From assembly GCA_018398765.1 (NCBI GenBank), contig JAHBMJ010000024.1:3710-59474 (forward strand): a stretch of DNA of 55,765 nucleotides, written 5' to 3'. This DNA is from Chromera velia (lineage: Eukaryota > Sar > Chromeraceae). Positions 11,518 to 20,765 of this stretch are shown in pieces. The translations under genes were made by a program, and so were the position numbers. The notes below the pieces were generated by a model. That model ran no database searches, had not been told where the DNA came from, and saw only the letters and a program-made list of their open reading frames with translations. Each line of letters begins with the position of its first letter. Positions within the stretch are counted from its first letter, which is position 1.

Positions 11518-13065
11518 TTACAGCTCGTCGCGAATTGTGCTGGAGTGAAACATGTCGCCGTGGCGGGACGTGTCTTTGGGGAAGAGTGGGTGCTCCACAA
11601 CCGACCGCATCGCATCTTCAATGAACCTCACAGCCGCATCCACATCAACCTTGTAGTCGCGAAACTTTCTACTGCCCCGAGAACTCTCAGCCACTTCCAC
11701 TTGCGGCTCAAAGGCTTCCACGTCCTCGCTTTTGCCGCTGTAGTATTCGAGACCGGAGAGGCGCGCCAGGTCGCTGTAACACAGGTCCTCACAGTCGAAG
11801 ACCTCAACAACGCTGCCCCAACGCGGCAGAAACAACATGTGGGTCAAACCCGCTCCATGCATCCCCACCAGCACGTCTGCACTCATCACGCTCTCGGCTT
11901 GATTCACGAAGGGGACCCGTGCACTCACATCAAAATCTGCGATATCAATTTGCACGCGTGACGCTGGGTATTTGTTTCTGACAGCCTGCACGACGTCGCC
12001 CTCATTCAACAGCTTCCGCGTCCCACTGGTGGTGCCTGTGCCCCCACTGCGGGACAGAACAAGAACCTTGATGGGGACATCACTGGGTGGTGACCGAGCT
12101 TGCAATGCAGGTGCGAACTTCCAAAGTACGGGGTTGCCTCTGGTGATAAATTCAAGGAAGCTACGGAAGAAACCGCTGTGACGACAAGTGATGTCGTACT
12201 TGGCTTTTTCGGTCCCAGAGACCCCCACCGGTGCAAGACGTCCCGGCACAGCCATGCTGAAGAAGAAGTTGGGCACACTCCCGCGGGGGTTCATGCTCAA
12301 CGCCATTTCATCGTAACACACGCGCTTTCCCTTCAACTCGCCCACCGACATGACAGGCGCGTTGGGTGAGAAGCTCTTGAAGAGGTCCAGATAAGAGGAG
12401 CGAAAGTTTCTGGCCAAGTCGCTCCACATACGGATCTCCAAGTCGACAAAGCTGTGCTGCACTCCAAAGGTGAAGTCTTCACGCTCCACTGCGTCGATAT
12501 GCACCCAGTCTAGGAGGTGCAGAGTCAGATACAAGTTTGCAAAGTCGCACATGGCGTGGTAGAAGTTCGCGTGCGAGTCTGGTTTCAGGAAGATGGTCTT
12601 TGCTGTCACATGAAAGTCGCACTGTTCTTCCATAGGCACCCCGTCCCTCATCGGGGTCACCCAGCTCTGCTCATCTCCCCACCGCCTCCGAGTTCCTGAA
12701 GTGATCTTCTCGTTCGGTACCGTCAACACGACCCGCTTCCCATGGCAGGCTACAAAGTCCTCTCCACTGCACGCAAATGTGCTTTCCGCGTCCTGAAACA
12801 CCCAGTGCAATGAGTCGCGGTACGTGCGCACCACGCCGAAGTCGGCCCCAGACCAAAATGCGTCTTCCTTCTGACGCGTGGGCTCCAAGCGGGTGGGGTT
12901 CTCCACGAGTGAACAACTTTCAAACGCTCGGTTCTCCTGGTCAAAGTAAGGGTACCATTTGTATCCAAAGGAGTCCATTTTCGCAGTTATAGTGGTGATG
13001 ACACTCGGTGTACAGAGAAGTGCGAGAGCATGCGTCGAGCGAGGCATGAATGCCAAATCAGACAA
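11518..13065 (-). CDS. GT61-family glycosyltransferase, EOGT-like (EGF-domain O-GlcNAc transferase)
   Basis: Intronless frame of 515 aa. The DUF563/GT61 domain is clear. NFYHAMCDFANLYLTLHLLD matches the conserved His-Cys-Asp-Phe segment of EOGT. VLVLSRSGG precedes the Rossmann-like half. MHGAGLTHMLFLP followed by VVEVFDCEDLCYSDLARLSG matches the EOGT signature MHGAGLTH...FLP...CEDxxCYxDLARL. The last residues are RDEL, an ER-retention signal like the HDEL-type end of EOGT proteins. The likely start is ATG 13065 or 13047; the latter gives a short hydrophobic N-terminus (ALALLCTPSVITTITA) that could be a signal peptide. Known EOGTs transfer O-GlcNAc to Ser/Thr of folded EGF domains in the ER lumen. 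The gene lies head-to-head with an EGF-repeat gene. The family is firm; EOGT rather than another GT61 activity is inferred from the CEDxxCY block and ER signal. Confidence 0.85.
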   Translation of the reverse strand: MSDLAFMPRSTHALALLCTPSVITTITAKMDSFGYKWYPYFDQENRAFESCSLVENPTRLEPTRQKEDAFWSGADFGVVRTYRDSLHWVFQDAESTFACSGEDFVACHGKRVVLTVPNEKITSGTRRRWGDEQSWVTPMRDGVPMEEQCDFHVTAKTIFLKPDSHANFYHAMCDFANLYLTLHLLDWVHIDAVEREDFTFGVQHSFVDLEIRMWSDLARNFRSSYLDLFKSFSPNAPVMSVGELKGKRVCYDEMALSMNPRGSVPNFFFSMAVPGRLAPVGVSGTEKAKYDITCRHSGFFRSFLEFITRGNPVLWKFAPALQARSPPSDVPIKVLVLSRSGGTGTTSGTRKLLNEGDVVQAVRNKYPASRVQIDIADFDVSARVPFVNQAESVMSADVLVGMHGAGLTHMLFLPRWGSVVEVFDCEDLCYSDLARLSGLEYYSGKSEDVEAFEPQVEVAESSRGSRKFRDYKVDVDAAVRFIEDAMRSVVEHPLFPKDTSRHGDMFHSSTIRDEL

Positions 13066-13944
13066 TTGACGGAATCCAATCGCAAAGGTGTCGGGAACAC
13101 ATGAAGTCAGGAGGTCTACAAAGACAAGCAGGCAGCAAGATCAGCGAGCCCAGCGTTTCCGCAAACTCAATTTGATGTGTGGAAAGACATTGTCAGATGG
13201 AGCAAAAATCGTACACTTAGTGAGTCTTCAAGACAGAATCCATACAGATGGGACTCAGACACCGCTTTCATGCAGTCAGTTAGCAGGGACGTCAGTCCGG
13301 CGTCCGCTGAGTCAAGAACAATGATTGAGGGTCTCAGTCAAGAAAAGGAATTCTTTGCATGGGCCCCGCGATTCTCATATGGCTCTCATTCTCTCGCGCT
13401 CTCAGTTTGTCCCATCAGAGACTGACGCGGACTTACTTCAAAATTATTAATAAAATTATTTTCAAAAATAATACCGACTCATATAATTGACAATTCTTTA
13501 AATTTAACCTGCATTTCCATTGAGGGACAAACTCGGCATCAATGAGAATATTCTTCACATAGGATATCATAGGATATCAAAGGGCCCCGGCATGGCCCCA
13601 ATTGGGCAATTGCGCGCGTAGACGGCCGGTTCAACGATTGCACGCGGTCATTGAACATGTACAGTGACTGCCACATTCTCCTGCATGACACGGGGTCACG
13701 GTCTGTACACCTAGGTATTGCCAAGGTCAATACACAATCTGAAGCATCCAGCCGCCTCCATTAAGAAGAAGGAGTGAAGTCAAACGCGTCTTCTTAAGCT
13801 GTTCCTCGAACTCGATTCTGGTCCACTGTTGTCCACGCAGCGGGGTGTTGTGCGAACACAATTTAGAGACTGCGCAAGCAGGCCATACAGGTCCTCACAC
13901 CGGCTCCGATATCAAGAAAGCTGACGAAGAGTGTTTCAGAGCCT
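13066..13944. promoter_or_regulatory. Divergent intergenic region between EOGT-like and EGF-repeat genes
   Basis: About 880 bp separate the two start codons, which face away from each other, so both promoters must lie here. The region contains a short repeat (ATAGGATATC twice, 13559-13577) and AT-rich and GC-rich patches. I see no core promoter motif I would defend. Co-regulation is inferred from the arrangement only. Confidence 0.5.
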
Positions 13945-14323
13945 ATGAAAATCATGTTTTCGAGCACTGCACAGTTTCTTGCCGTTGTGCTCCTCTTTGC
14001 GTCAACGTCTCCTTCACACGGGCAAGGTCAGTCAATCGAGCAGGCCCCTGGGAACTTGACAATGCAATTGCAGGGTCCGACGTCTTGGCCATTATTTTCA
14101 TTCATGTTTGCTGAATGGAGAAAGCAGAAGAGTGCGAGCCGCTCCAATTTGTACAAGGTCAACGCGTGGGCTGTGCATGTCCGCTATGTAGTCCTACGAT
14201 GCCCTACGATGCTTGCGTGTGTCCTGTGCTCGTTTTCGTTCCACGTTATTGCTCCGTCCGTCACATCGAGAGTGCATGAGTGAGTGTTTGGGTGAGTGGA
14301 TGGGCCATGCAGTCCCTCCTTCT

Positions 14324-14354
<31 letters not shown>

Positions 14355-17300
14355 CCTGTGCCTGTGCCGGCCTCTTTAATTCTTCCATGCTGACCGTCAT
14401 GCAGTCGTTTCTCGTGCATGATGTAGTGGTGACATCTGTCATTGCAGAATGCACCCCCAGCCCGTGCGACCCCAATGCGGAGTGCACAGAATTGAATCCC
14501 GGTTTTATGTGCATGTGCAATGAGGGCTTCACTGGAGCCGGGGAAACATGCTTCGGTGAGTGTTCCCCCCCCCCTCCCCATTCTTGCTCCCTGTCTGCCT
14601 GTGACACTGCTGTTCTGGTCTTTGGGTCGATTGCTGGGCGGGAGGGTCTCTTCTGCTGTTCCGTCTCAAGGCGCTTCCATAGGTATTTTCAGCTGCTTGT
14701 TTCTTCGTTTGGAGCTGTAAAGCAAAGCATCAATGCCGGTTTGGCTTCTTGCAGACATTCTCGAGTGTCTAGCCACTCCGTGCGACCCCAATGCTGAGTG
14801 CACAGAACTCCCCGGATCCTTTGAGTGCATGTGCAATGAGGGCTTCGCTGGAGACGGGCAAATCTGCGACGGTGAGTGTTCCCCCCCCCCTCCCCATTCT
14901 TTGTCCCTGTCTGCCTGTGACACTGCTGTTCTGGTCTTTGGGTCGATTGCTGGGCGGGAGGGTCTCTTCTGCTGTTCCGTCTCAAGGCGCTTCCATAGGT
15001 GTTTTCAGCTGGTTGTTTCCTCGTTTGGAGCTGTAAAGCAAAGCGTCAATGTCGGTTTCCCTTTTTGCAGACATCGACGAGTGTGAAGACAGTCCGTGCG
15101 ACTCCAACGCTCAGTGCACAAACACCCCCGGATCCTTTGAGTGCATGTGCCTTGAGGGGTTTACTGGAGACGGCGTGACATGCACTGGTCAGTGTCTTTC
15201 TCGCCTTTCTTGATCGCCTACTGCTCTTTCCATGAGTGGGGGGATGGGTGGGAAGTTGCTTTGTCTGTTCTGTCTGAGGGTCTTCGTGGTTCGCTCTTCG
15301 ACGAGTACTCGATCGAGTTTGACTGTTGTAATGTCCCCTCCTGCAGACATCAACGAGTGCAACGCTGAGCCTGGACCATGCGCTGCCAACGCTCAGTGCA
15401 TAAACACTCCCGGATCCTTCACGTGCATGTGCAACGAGGGATTTACCGGAAACCCTTTGGACGTGTGCATGGGTGAGTGCCTGCCTGTCTTCAGCCGAGT
15501 GCTCTCCATTTGCCTGCCTGTCTGCCTGTCTGCCTGTCTGCCTGTCTGCCTGTCTGCCTGTCTGCCTGTCTGCCTGTCTGCCTGTCTGCCTGTCTGTCTG
15601 TCTGTCTGTCTGCCTGCCTGCCTACCTGTCTGCCTGACTGCCTGCCTGCCTACCTGTCTGCCTGCCTGCCTGCCTGCCTGCCCGTCTGCTTGTTGCCTGC
15701 CTTGCCAGCTTCCCCGGCTGTATTCGTTAATGAATGAACTGTCGGTTGGTTATTCACTCGGGCGGCTGGTGAGTATGTGGGTGGGTCGGTTGGGCTGTTT
15801 GAATACATTTGAATCGATGAGGGTGACGTTCCCTCCTGCAGATATAGACGAGTGCACTTATTATGTGTTTATTTATTTAATTATTTATTCATTTACTTAT
15901 TCTGTATTCTGTTTTTATGTTCGAATCGATGAGGGTGACGTTCCCTCCCGCAGAAATAGACGAGTGCACTTATTATGTGTTTATTTATTGATTTATTCTG
16001 TATTTTGTTTTCATGTTCGCATCGATGAGGGTGACGTTCCCTCCTGCAGATATAGACGAGTGCAGCGACATCCCCAATCTGTGCGATGACAATGCTTCGT
16101 GCACAAACACCGAGGGAGACTTCATCTGCGACTGCGATGAGGGGTTCGTTGGAGACGGCTTCAATTGCGGTGGGTTGGCATATGCATTTATTTTCGTATA
16201 TCCATTTATTCTGTGTGAACAAGAATTCTGTATGAATATAAATGCATGCGACGAGGGATTCGTTGGAGACGGCTTCACGTGCGGTGGGTTGGCGTGGGTG
16301 GGTGGGAGGGTGGACGGATCGGTGCATGGGTAGGTTCGCTCTGTCCCTGACTGCCTGTTTTTACCATCTGTCAGGGTCTTTCAATCTCATCGCTGCGCTG
16401 CAGAGCAATTGTGAAGCAAGCTTGCTTGGTTGGGCCCGTTGCCTGCCCTCTTGCAGGCCCGGACTTGTGCTCTCCCGATCCATGTACTGCCGTGATTGCA
16501 TTTACTTTCATACAGAATTCATCCACAAATAGTTGTGTGAAAGTAAATGCAGACCCGGACTTGTGCTCTCCCGATCCATGTGCTGACGATGCGGAGTGCA
16601 TGAACACTGAGGGAACCTTCGTCTGCGTGTGCAATGAGGGATTCACTGGAGATGGAGTGACCTCGTGCATCGGTGAGTGTTTCTCCCACCTTCCTTGTTC
16701 CCTTCCTACCGGCCTGCCTGCCAGTCTGCTCTACGGGTTGCTGCGTTACTGCGTGGGTGGGTGGGCTCTATTCTTTCTCTCTATTGACTTTTTCTTTTAG
16801 TCTGTGGAAGCTGCAGAGCGAAGCGACTATGCGGATACCTGTTTCTGCAGACATCAACGAGTGCGGAGACAGTCCGTGCGATCCCAACGCTGAGTGCACA
16901 AACACCCCCGGATCTTTCACGTGCATGTGCAATGAGGGATTTACTGGAGACGGCGTGACATGCACTGGTCAGTGTCTTTCTTAACTTACTTGATCGCCTA
17001 CTACTCTTTCCGTGGGTGGATGAGTGGGTGGGTAGGTGGGTGGGTGGGTGGATGGGTTGGCTATCGGTTGGTCTTTTCTTTCTCAGCCTCTTTGTGCGGC
17101 TCCTTTTTTCCAGTCGTCTCTCAACTTGCAGCATGTCGCTTCTTAAGCTGCCCGTCTGCCTGTCTGCCTGCCTGCCTGCTTGCTTGCTTGCCTGCCTGCC
17201 TGCCTGCCTGCCTGTCTGCCTGCCTGCCTGCTTGCCTGCCTGCCTGCCTGCCTGCTTGCCTGCCTGCCTGCCTTGCTGAGTCTCTTTTTGACTGCGCTGT

Positions 17301-19523
17301 CTGCTCGTGACCTACTCATTCGGCCGGTGGATAAGTGGGCGGCTGGGTCAAATGGGTCGGTTTGGCTGTTTCATGGATTGAAATAGATTATGGTGACGTT
17401 GCCTCTTGCAGACATCAACGAGTGCGGAGACAGTCCGTGCGACCCCAACGCTGAGTGCACAAACACCCCCGGATCCTTCACGTGCATGTGCAATGAGGGC
17501 TTCACTGGAGACGGCGTGACATGCACTGGTCAGTGTCTTTGTCAACTTCCTTTATCGCCTACTACTCTTTCCGTGGGTGGGTGGGTGGGTAGGTGGATGG
17601 GTTGGCTATCGGTTGGTCTTTTCCCTCTCAGGCTCTTTGTGCGGCTCCCTTTTTCCAGTCGTCTCTCATGTCGCTTCTTAAGCTGCCTGTCTGGCTGCCT
17701 GCTTGCCTGCCTGCCTGCCTGCTTGCCTGCCTGCCTGCCTTGCTGAGTCTCTTTTTGACTGCGCTGTCTGCTTGTGACCTACTCACTCGGCCGGTGGATA
17801 AGTGGGCGGCTGGATCGATTGGGTCGGTTTGGCTGTTTCATGGATTGAAATAGATTATGGTGACGTTGCCTCTTGCAGACATCGACGAGTGCGAAGACAG
17901 TCCGTGCGACCCCAACGCTGACTGCACAAACACCCCCGGATCCTTCACGTGCATGTGCAACGAGGGATTCACTGGAGACGGCGTGACATGCACTGGTTAG
18001 TGTCTTTCTCGAGTTACTTGATCACCTACTGCTCTTTCCGTGGGTGCGGGGATGGGTGGATTGGGTCGGTTTGGTTGTTTCATGCACCGAAATAGATTAT
18101 GGTGACGTTGTCTATCTTGCAGATATCGACGAGTGTGAAGACAGTCCGTGCGACCCCAACGCTGAGTGCACAAACAGCCCCGGATCCTTCACGTGCATGT
18201 GCAACGAGGGATTCACTGGAGACGGAGTGACATGCACTGGTCAGTGTCTTTCTCGCCTTTCTTGATCGCCTACTGCTCTTTCCGTGGGTGCGGGGATGGG
18301 TGGATTGGGTCGGTTTGGTTGTTTCATGCACTGAAGTAGATTATGGTGACGTTGTCTATCTTGCAGACATCGACGAGTGTCTAGCCACTCCGTGCGACCC
18401 CAACGCTCAGTGCACAAACACACCCGGATCCTTCACGTGCATGTGCAACAAGGGATTCACTGGAGACGGCTTCACGTGCGGTGGGTTGGCGCGGGAGGGG
18501 AAAATCTTCTGTTGCTGTGTGTCTCTTTCTAGCTTCGACCAGAGATCTCTCATCAGAATTGCTTCTGTTGATTCCTTTAATTCGTGCAGAAGTTATCAAT
18601 TACTTCGATGATCCGTGTGATGACAATGCTCAGTGCACAAACACTCCAAATCCTTTGTGTGCACGTGCAGTGAAAGGTTCACTGCAGATGGGATTGCGTG
18701 CACCTTGCTATCCTCTTGCCCGACTGCATCTTGAGTTGCTCTCTGCAAGTCCGCCGTCGTCCTCCATAGAGCTCTGTCCTCCTGTTCTTCGCATGTGAAA
18801 AACCTTTTGAACGTGTCTGTCCCAAGAAGCCGAGTTCTGGGCATTTTATGATCTCATTCACGCATCTTCTCCCCTGACCACTGCGGCTTGTGTGCTGGCC
18901 GCGTCAATGCAGAGAGGAACAAAGGGGCCAAGCAGGATGAAGGGAAGAAGTACGACTTCGGCAAACTGGACGGTCAGTAGAGTAAAGATGGCTTGAAACA
19001 GCTCGATGAACAAGGCTCTTTCTCGGGCTGTGTGGTGACGATCTCCACTGCTTCCTCATTTCGTGTCGCAGAAGTTCCCACTTCGTTTGTTCGCCGTTGG
19101 ATGTCTACCAAACCTGCATAATTTCTCTTTGTCTATTGTTCTTCAGGCCTGCTTAATTTATTTTTGTCTAGTATCCTGTGTCTATCGTTCTTCAGGCCTG
19201 CTTAATTTATTTTTGTCTAGTGTCCTTCAGGCCTTTTTAATTTCTTTTTGTCTATCGTCCTTCTGAGAATCAGGCCTGCTTAATTTCTTTTTGTCTAGTG
19301 TCCTTCAGGCCTGCTTATTTTCTTTTTGTCTATTGCCCTTCAGGCCTGCTGAATTTCTTTTTGTCTATTGTCTTCAGGCCTGCTTGGCGGTCTCGGCAAC
19401 TTGACGAAGAAGGGTCTATTCCCTGAGTTCGGGGGTGACTCAGGCTCAGAGAAGAAAAGTTTCAAGCTGTCCGATCTCAAATTCGATCTTCCATCGTTGG
19501 ACCAGCTTTTCCAAAAGGACTAA
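13945..19523 (+). CDS. Secreted protein with 11 tandem calcium-binding EGF-like modules
   Basis: Predicted 525 aa from 14 exons, every internal junction phase 1: 13945-14026, 14448-14555, 14755-14871, 15071-15187, 15347-15472, 16050-16169, 16553-16672, 16851-16967, 17412-17528, 17879-17995, 18123-18239, 18367-18480, 18913-18972, 19378-19523. Exon 1 is a signal peptide ([20 protein letters not shown]...). Exons 2-12 each encode one whole six-Cys EGF. Most begin DINEC or DIDEC and carry [12 protein letters not shown] (the C-x-[DN]-x4-[FY]-x-C-x-C hydroxylation motif) and CNEGFTGDG. The tail ([12 protein letters not shown]...LDQLFQKD) has no membrane segment, so secretion or luminal retention is likely. 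Donors are GTCAGT, GTGAGT, GTGGGT or GTTAGT. Exon 7 could instead start at 16457, which also reads in frame. A decayed twelfth EGF exon lies at 18590-18705. The product is unrecognised beyond its modules. Confidence 0.85.
14448..15070 (+). repeat. Tandem duplication of EGF exon plus intron (exons 2-3)
   Basis: The intron after exon 2 (from 14556) and the intron after exon 3 (from 14872) are nearly identical for about 190 bp, including the C-run donor region and the text up to the acceptor. A whole exon-intron unit of about 310 bp was duplicated recently. Confidence 0.85.
15510..15698 (+). repeat. (TGCC/TGTC)n microsatellite in EGF-gene intron
   Basis: A run of CTGC/CTGT tetranucleotides follows EGF exon 5. 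Related runs lie at 17155-17277 and 17687-17748 in later introns of the same gene. Peptides such as poly-CLPA read from it are artefacts. Confidence 0.95.
15810..16063 (+). repeat. Triplicated 3' splice site and start of EGF exon 6
   Basis: A block of about 46 bp (GAATCGATGAGGGTGACGTT...TGCAGATATAGACGAGTGCA), covering the intron end, acceptor and first 15 exon bases, occurs three times. The starts are near 15810, 15922 and 16017. The copies are separated by AT-rich fillers of about 66 and 51 bp that resemble each other. Only the third copy continues into a full EGF exon, so the first two are decoy acceptors. Confidence 0.9.
16133..16293 (+). mobile_element. 64-bp palindromic micro-element with 47-bp flanking duplication (EGF exon 6 donor)
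   Basis: The insertion at 16183-16246 begins TGCATTTATTTTCGTATA and ends TATGAATATAAATGCA, an imperfect inverted repeat. It is flanked by direct copies of the last part of EGF exon 6 plus its GTGGGT donor (16133-16179 and 16247-16293, about 43 of 47 identical). The right copy starts immediately after the element. The right-hand half-exon has no acceptor and is presumably spliced out with the intron. It shares ends with the 55-bp element at 16497. Confidence 0.7.
16456..16592 (+). mobile_element. 55-bp palindromic micro-element with ~38-bp flanking duplication (EGF exon 7 acceptor)
   Basis: The insertion at 16497-16551 has ends TGCATTTACTTTCATACA and TGTGTGAAAGTAAATGCA, inverted repeats of about 18 bp. 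It is bordered by two copies of the acceptor and first ~36 bases of EGF exon 7 (from 16456 and from 16552). The right acceptor AG falls at the element's own edge (AAATGCAG). Both copies read in frame, so which acceptor is used cannot be told from sequence. Confidence 0.7.
16851..18366 (+). repeat. Tandem exon-intron duplications, EGF exons 8-12
   Basis: Exons 8, 9, 10, 11 and 12 and parts of their introns are near-copies. Introns after exons 8 and 9 share the GGTGGGTGGGT run, a CCTG microsatellite and the segment ending TTTCATGGATTGAAATAGATTATGGTGACG (split here over 18 bp of shared sequence either side). Introns after exons 10 and 11 share a shorter version of about 127 bp. The gene has grown by unequal exchange of whole exon-intron units. 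Confidence 0.85.
18590..18705 (+). pseudogene. Decayed EGF exon
   Basis: After the acceptor CGTGCAG the sequence encodes the first half of an EGF ([12 protein letters not shown]). It then needs a one-base shift to continue as [13 protein letters not shown]. No GT donor follows at the expected place. Skipping it joins exon 12 to exon 13 in phase 1, so I treat it as a dead exon. A sequencing indel could explain the shift but not the missing donor. Confidence 0.65.
19137..19377 (+). repeat. Six decoy copies of the terminal-exon 3' splice site
   Basis: The string TCAGGCCTGCTT, preceded by a TTTTTGTCTATTGTCC-like pyrimidine tract, repeats every 35-48 bp. AG positions end at 19146, 19195, 19230, 19273, 19308 and 19343, and at 19377, which is the real one. 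Only the last is followed by an open frame to the stop; the others soon hit TTAA and TGA. Confidence 0.9.
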
Positions 19524-20428
19524 GCTGGAACGACTCGGATGTAAAGAGGCCAAAATATTGTTTCCAGTCCCTTCCGCTTCTTTTCATCAGAGCGGCTTCT
19601 ATGAATGATAAAAGTGGTATCGTATTCTTCCTGTCTTTTACAAGAGCGTTAATAGCAAAAATGTCTGACTCATGATTGTGGCTGCAAATGTTTTGACTGC
19701 CAGGATTTGATAGACTTTGCAAGGAGTCGGCAGACTCGCAACAATCTCTTGATGCATTCTATAAAAGCTTAACACTGTGTGAACATCCTACTAAAAGCTC
19801 TTGATTCTACTTTTTTGTGTTTTCAATGCCAGTTTCAATATAAACAAGCACAAACTGTTGTTAAAAGGGAAATATGAAACGCAGAAACTTCGATTATCGT
19901 TCGGTGTTTTATTTAGTATCTTTTATTTAGCATTTTTTAAGTGTTATTTACTTTTAATATGATCATCATTATGACTGTCAACTGGTCTTTGCCATTATTA
20001 TTGAAGCACAAGGCCAATCGTCATCATTCTCATCATCATAATATGCCATTGCCGTCGGCCCATACTAAGCGTCTAGCGTTTGGCAGGTCACAATATGCAA
20101 GACATTTGAACGCAGATTGTTATCATCTAGATGAAAATCCGATCAAAATTGTTTCCTATCTTTACCTATCCTATTTTGTTTTATTATTTTTATGTCTTTT
20201 ATGGAGTGTTACACCTGGTGACCTAGTGTTACACTCTCGAGGTCCTGTGTAGGATAGTGTAGGATGAATGCGCACTTGAGTCAGCACTTGAATGAAAAGT
20301 GAGAACAGTCATGTACGAATCAGTACGAATGAAGGTGTGCAGGCGCATCAAAGCCCGCCTCCAGCGTGTGTATCTGGGATTATCCAGGGCGGTCCGCATT
20401 ACCTAGGAAAAGCGCGGGCCCGCGGGGG
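19524..20428. other. AT-rich intergenic sequence up to the assembly gap
   Basis: Probably the 3' UTR of the EGF gene followed by AT-rich sequence. No gene is recognised. The last 30 bases before the gap become very G/C-rich. Confidence 0.6.
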
Positions 20429-20765
20429 NNNNNNNNNNNNNNNNNNNNNNNNNNNNNNNNNNNNNNNNNNNNNNNNNNNNNNNNNNNNNNNNNNNNNNNN
20501 NNNNNNNNNNNNNNNNNNNNNNNNNNNNNNNNNNNNNNNNNNNNNNNNNNNNNNNNNNNNNNNNNNNNNNNNNNNNNNNNNNNNNNNNNNNNNNNNNNNN
20601 NNNNNNNNNNNNNNNNNNNNNNNNNNNNNNNNNNNNNNNNNNNNNNNNNNNNNNNNNNNNNNNNNNNNNNNNNNNNNNNNNNNNNNNNNNNNNNNNNNNN
20701 NNNNNNNNNNNNNNNNNNNNNNNNNNNNNNNNNNNNNNNNNNNNNNNNNNNNNNNNNNNNNNNNN
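20429..20765. other. Assembly gap (337 N)
   Basis: A run of N bounded on the left by CGCGGGGG and on the right by a run of about 15 G, which suggests a GC-rich or structured stretch that failed to assemble. The 5' part of the LINE element is lost here. Confidence 0.99.

Noticed and set aside
11293..11961. 222-codon plus-strand frame over the 3' end of the EOGT-like gene
   Set aside because: Shadow of the GT61 coding sequence; no family resemblance.
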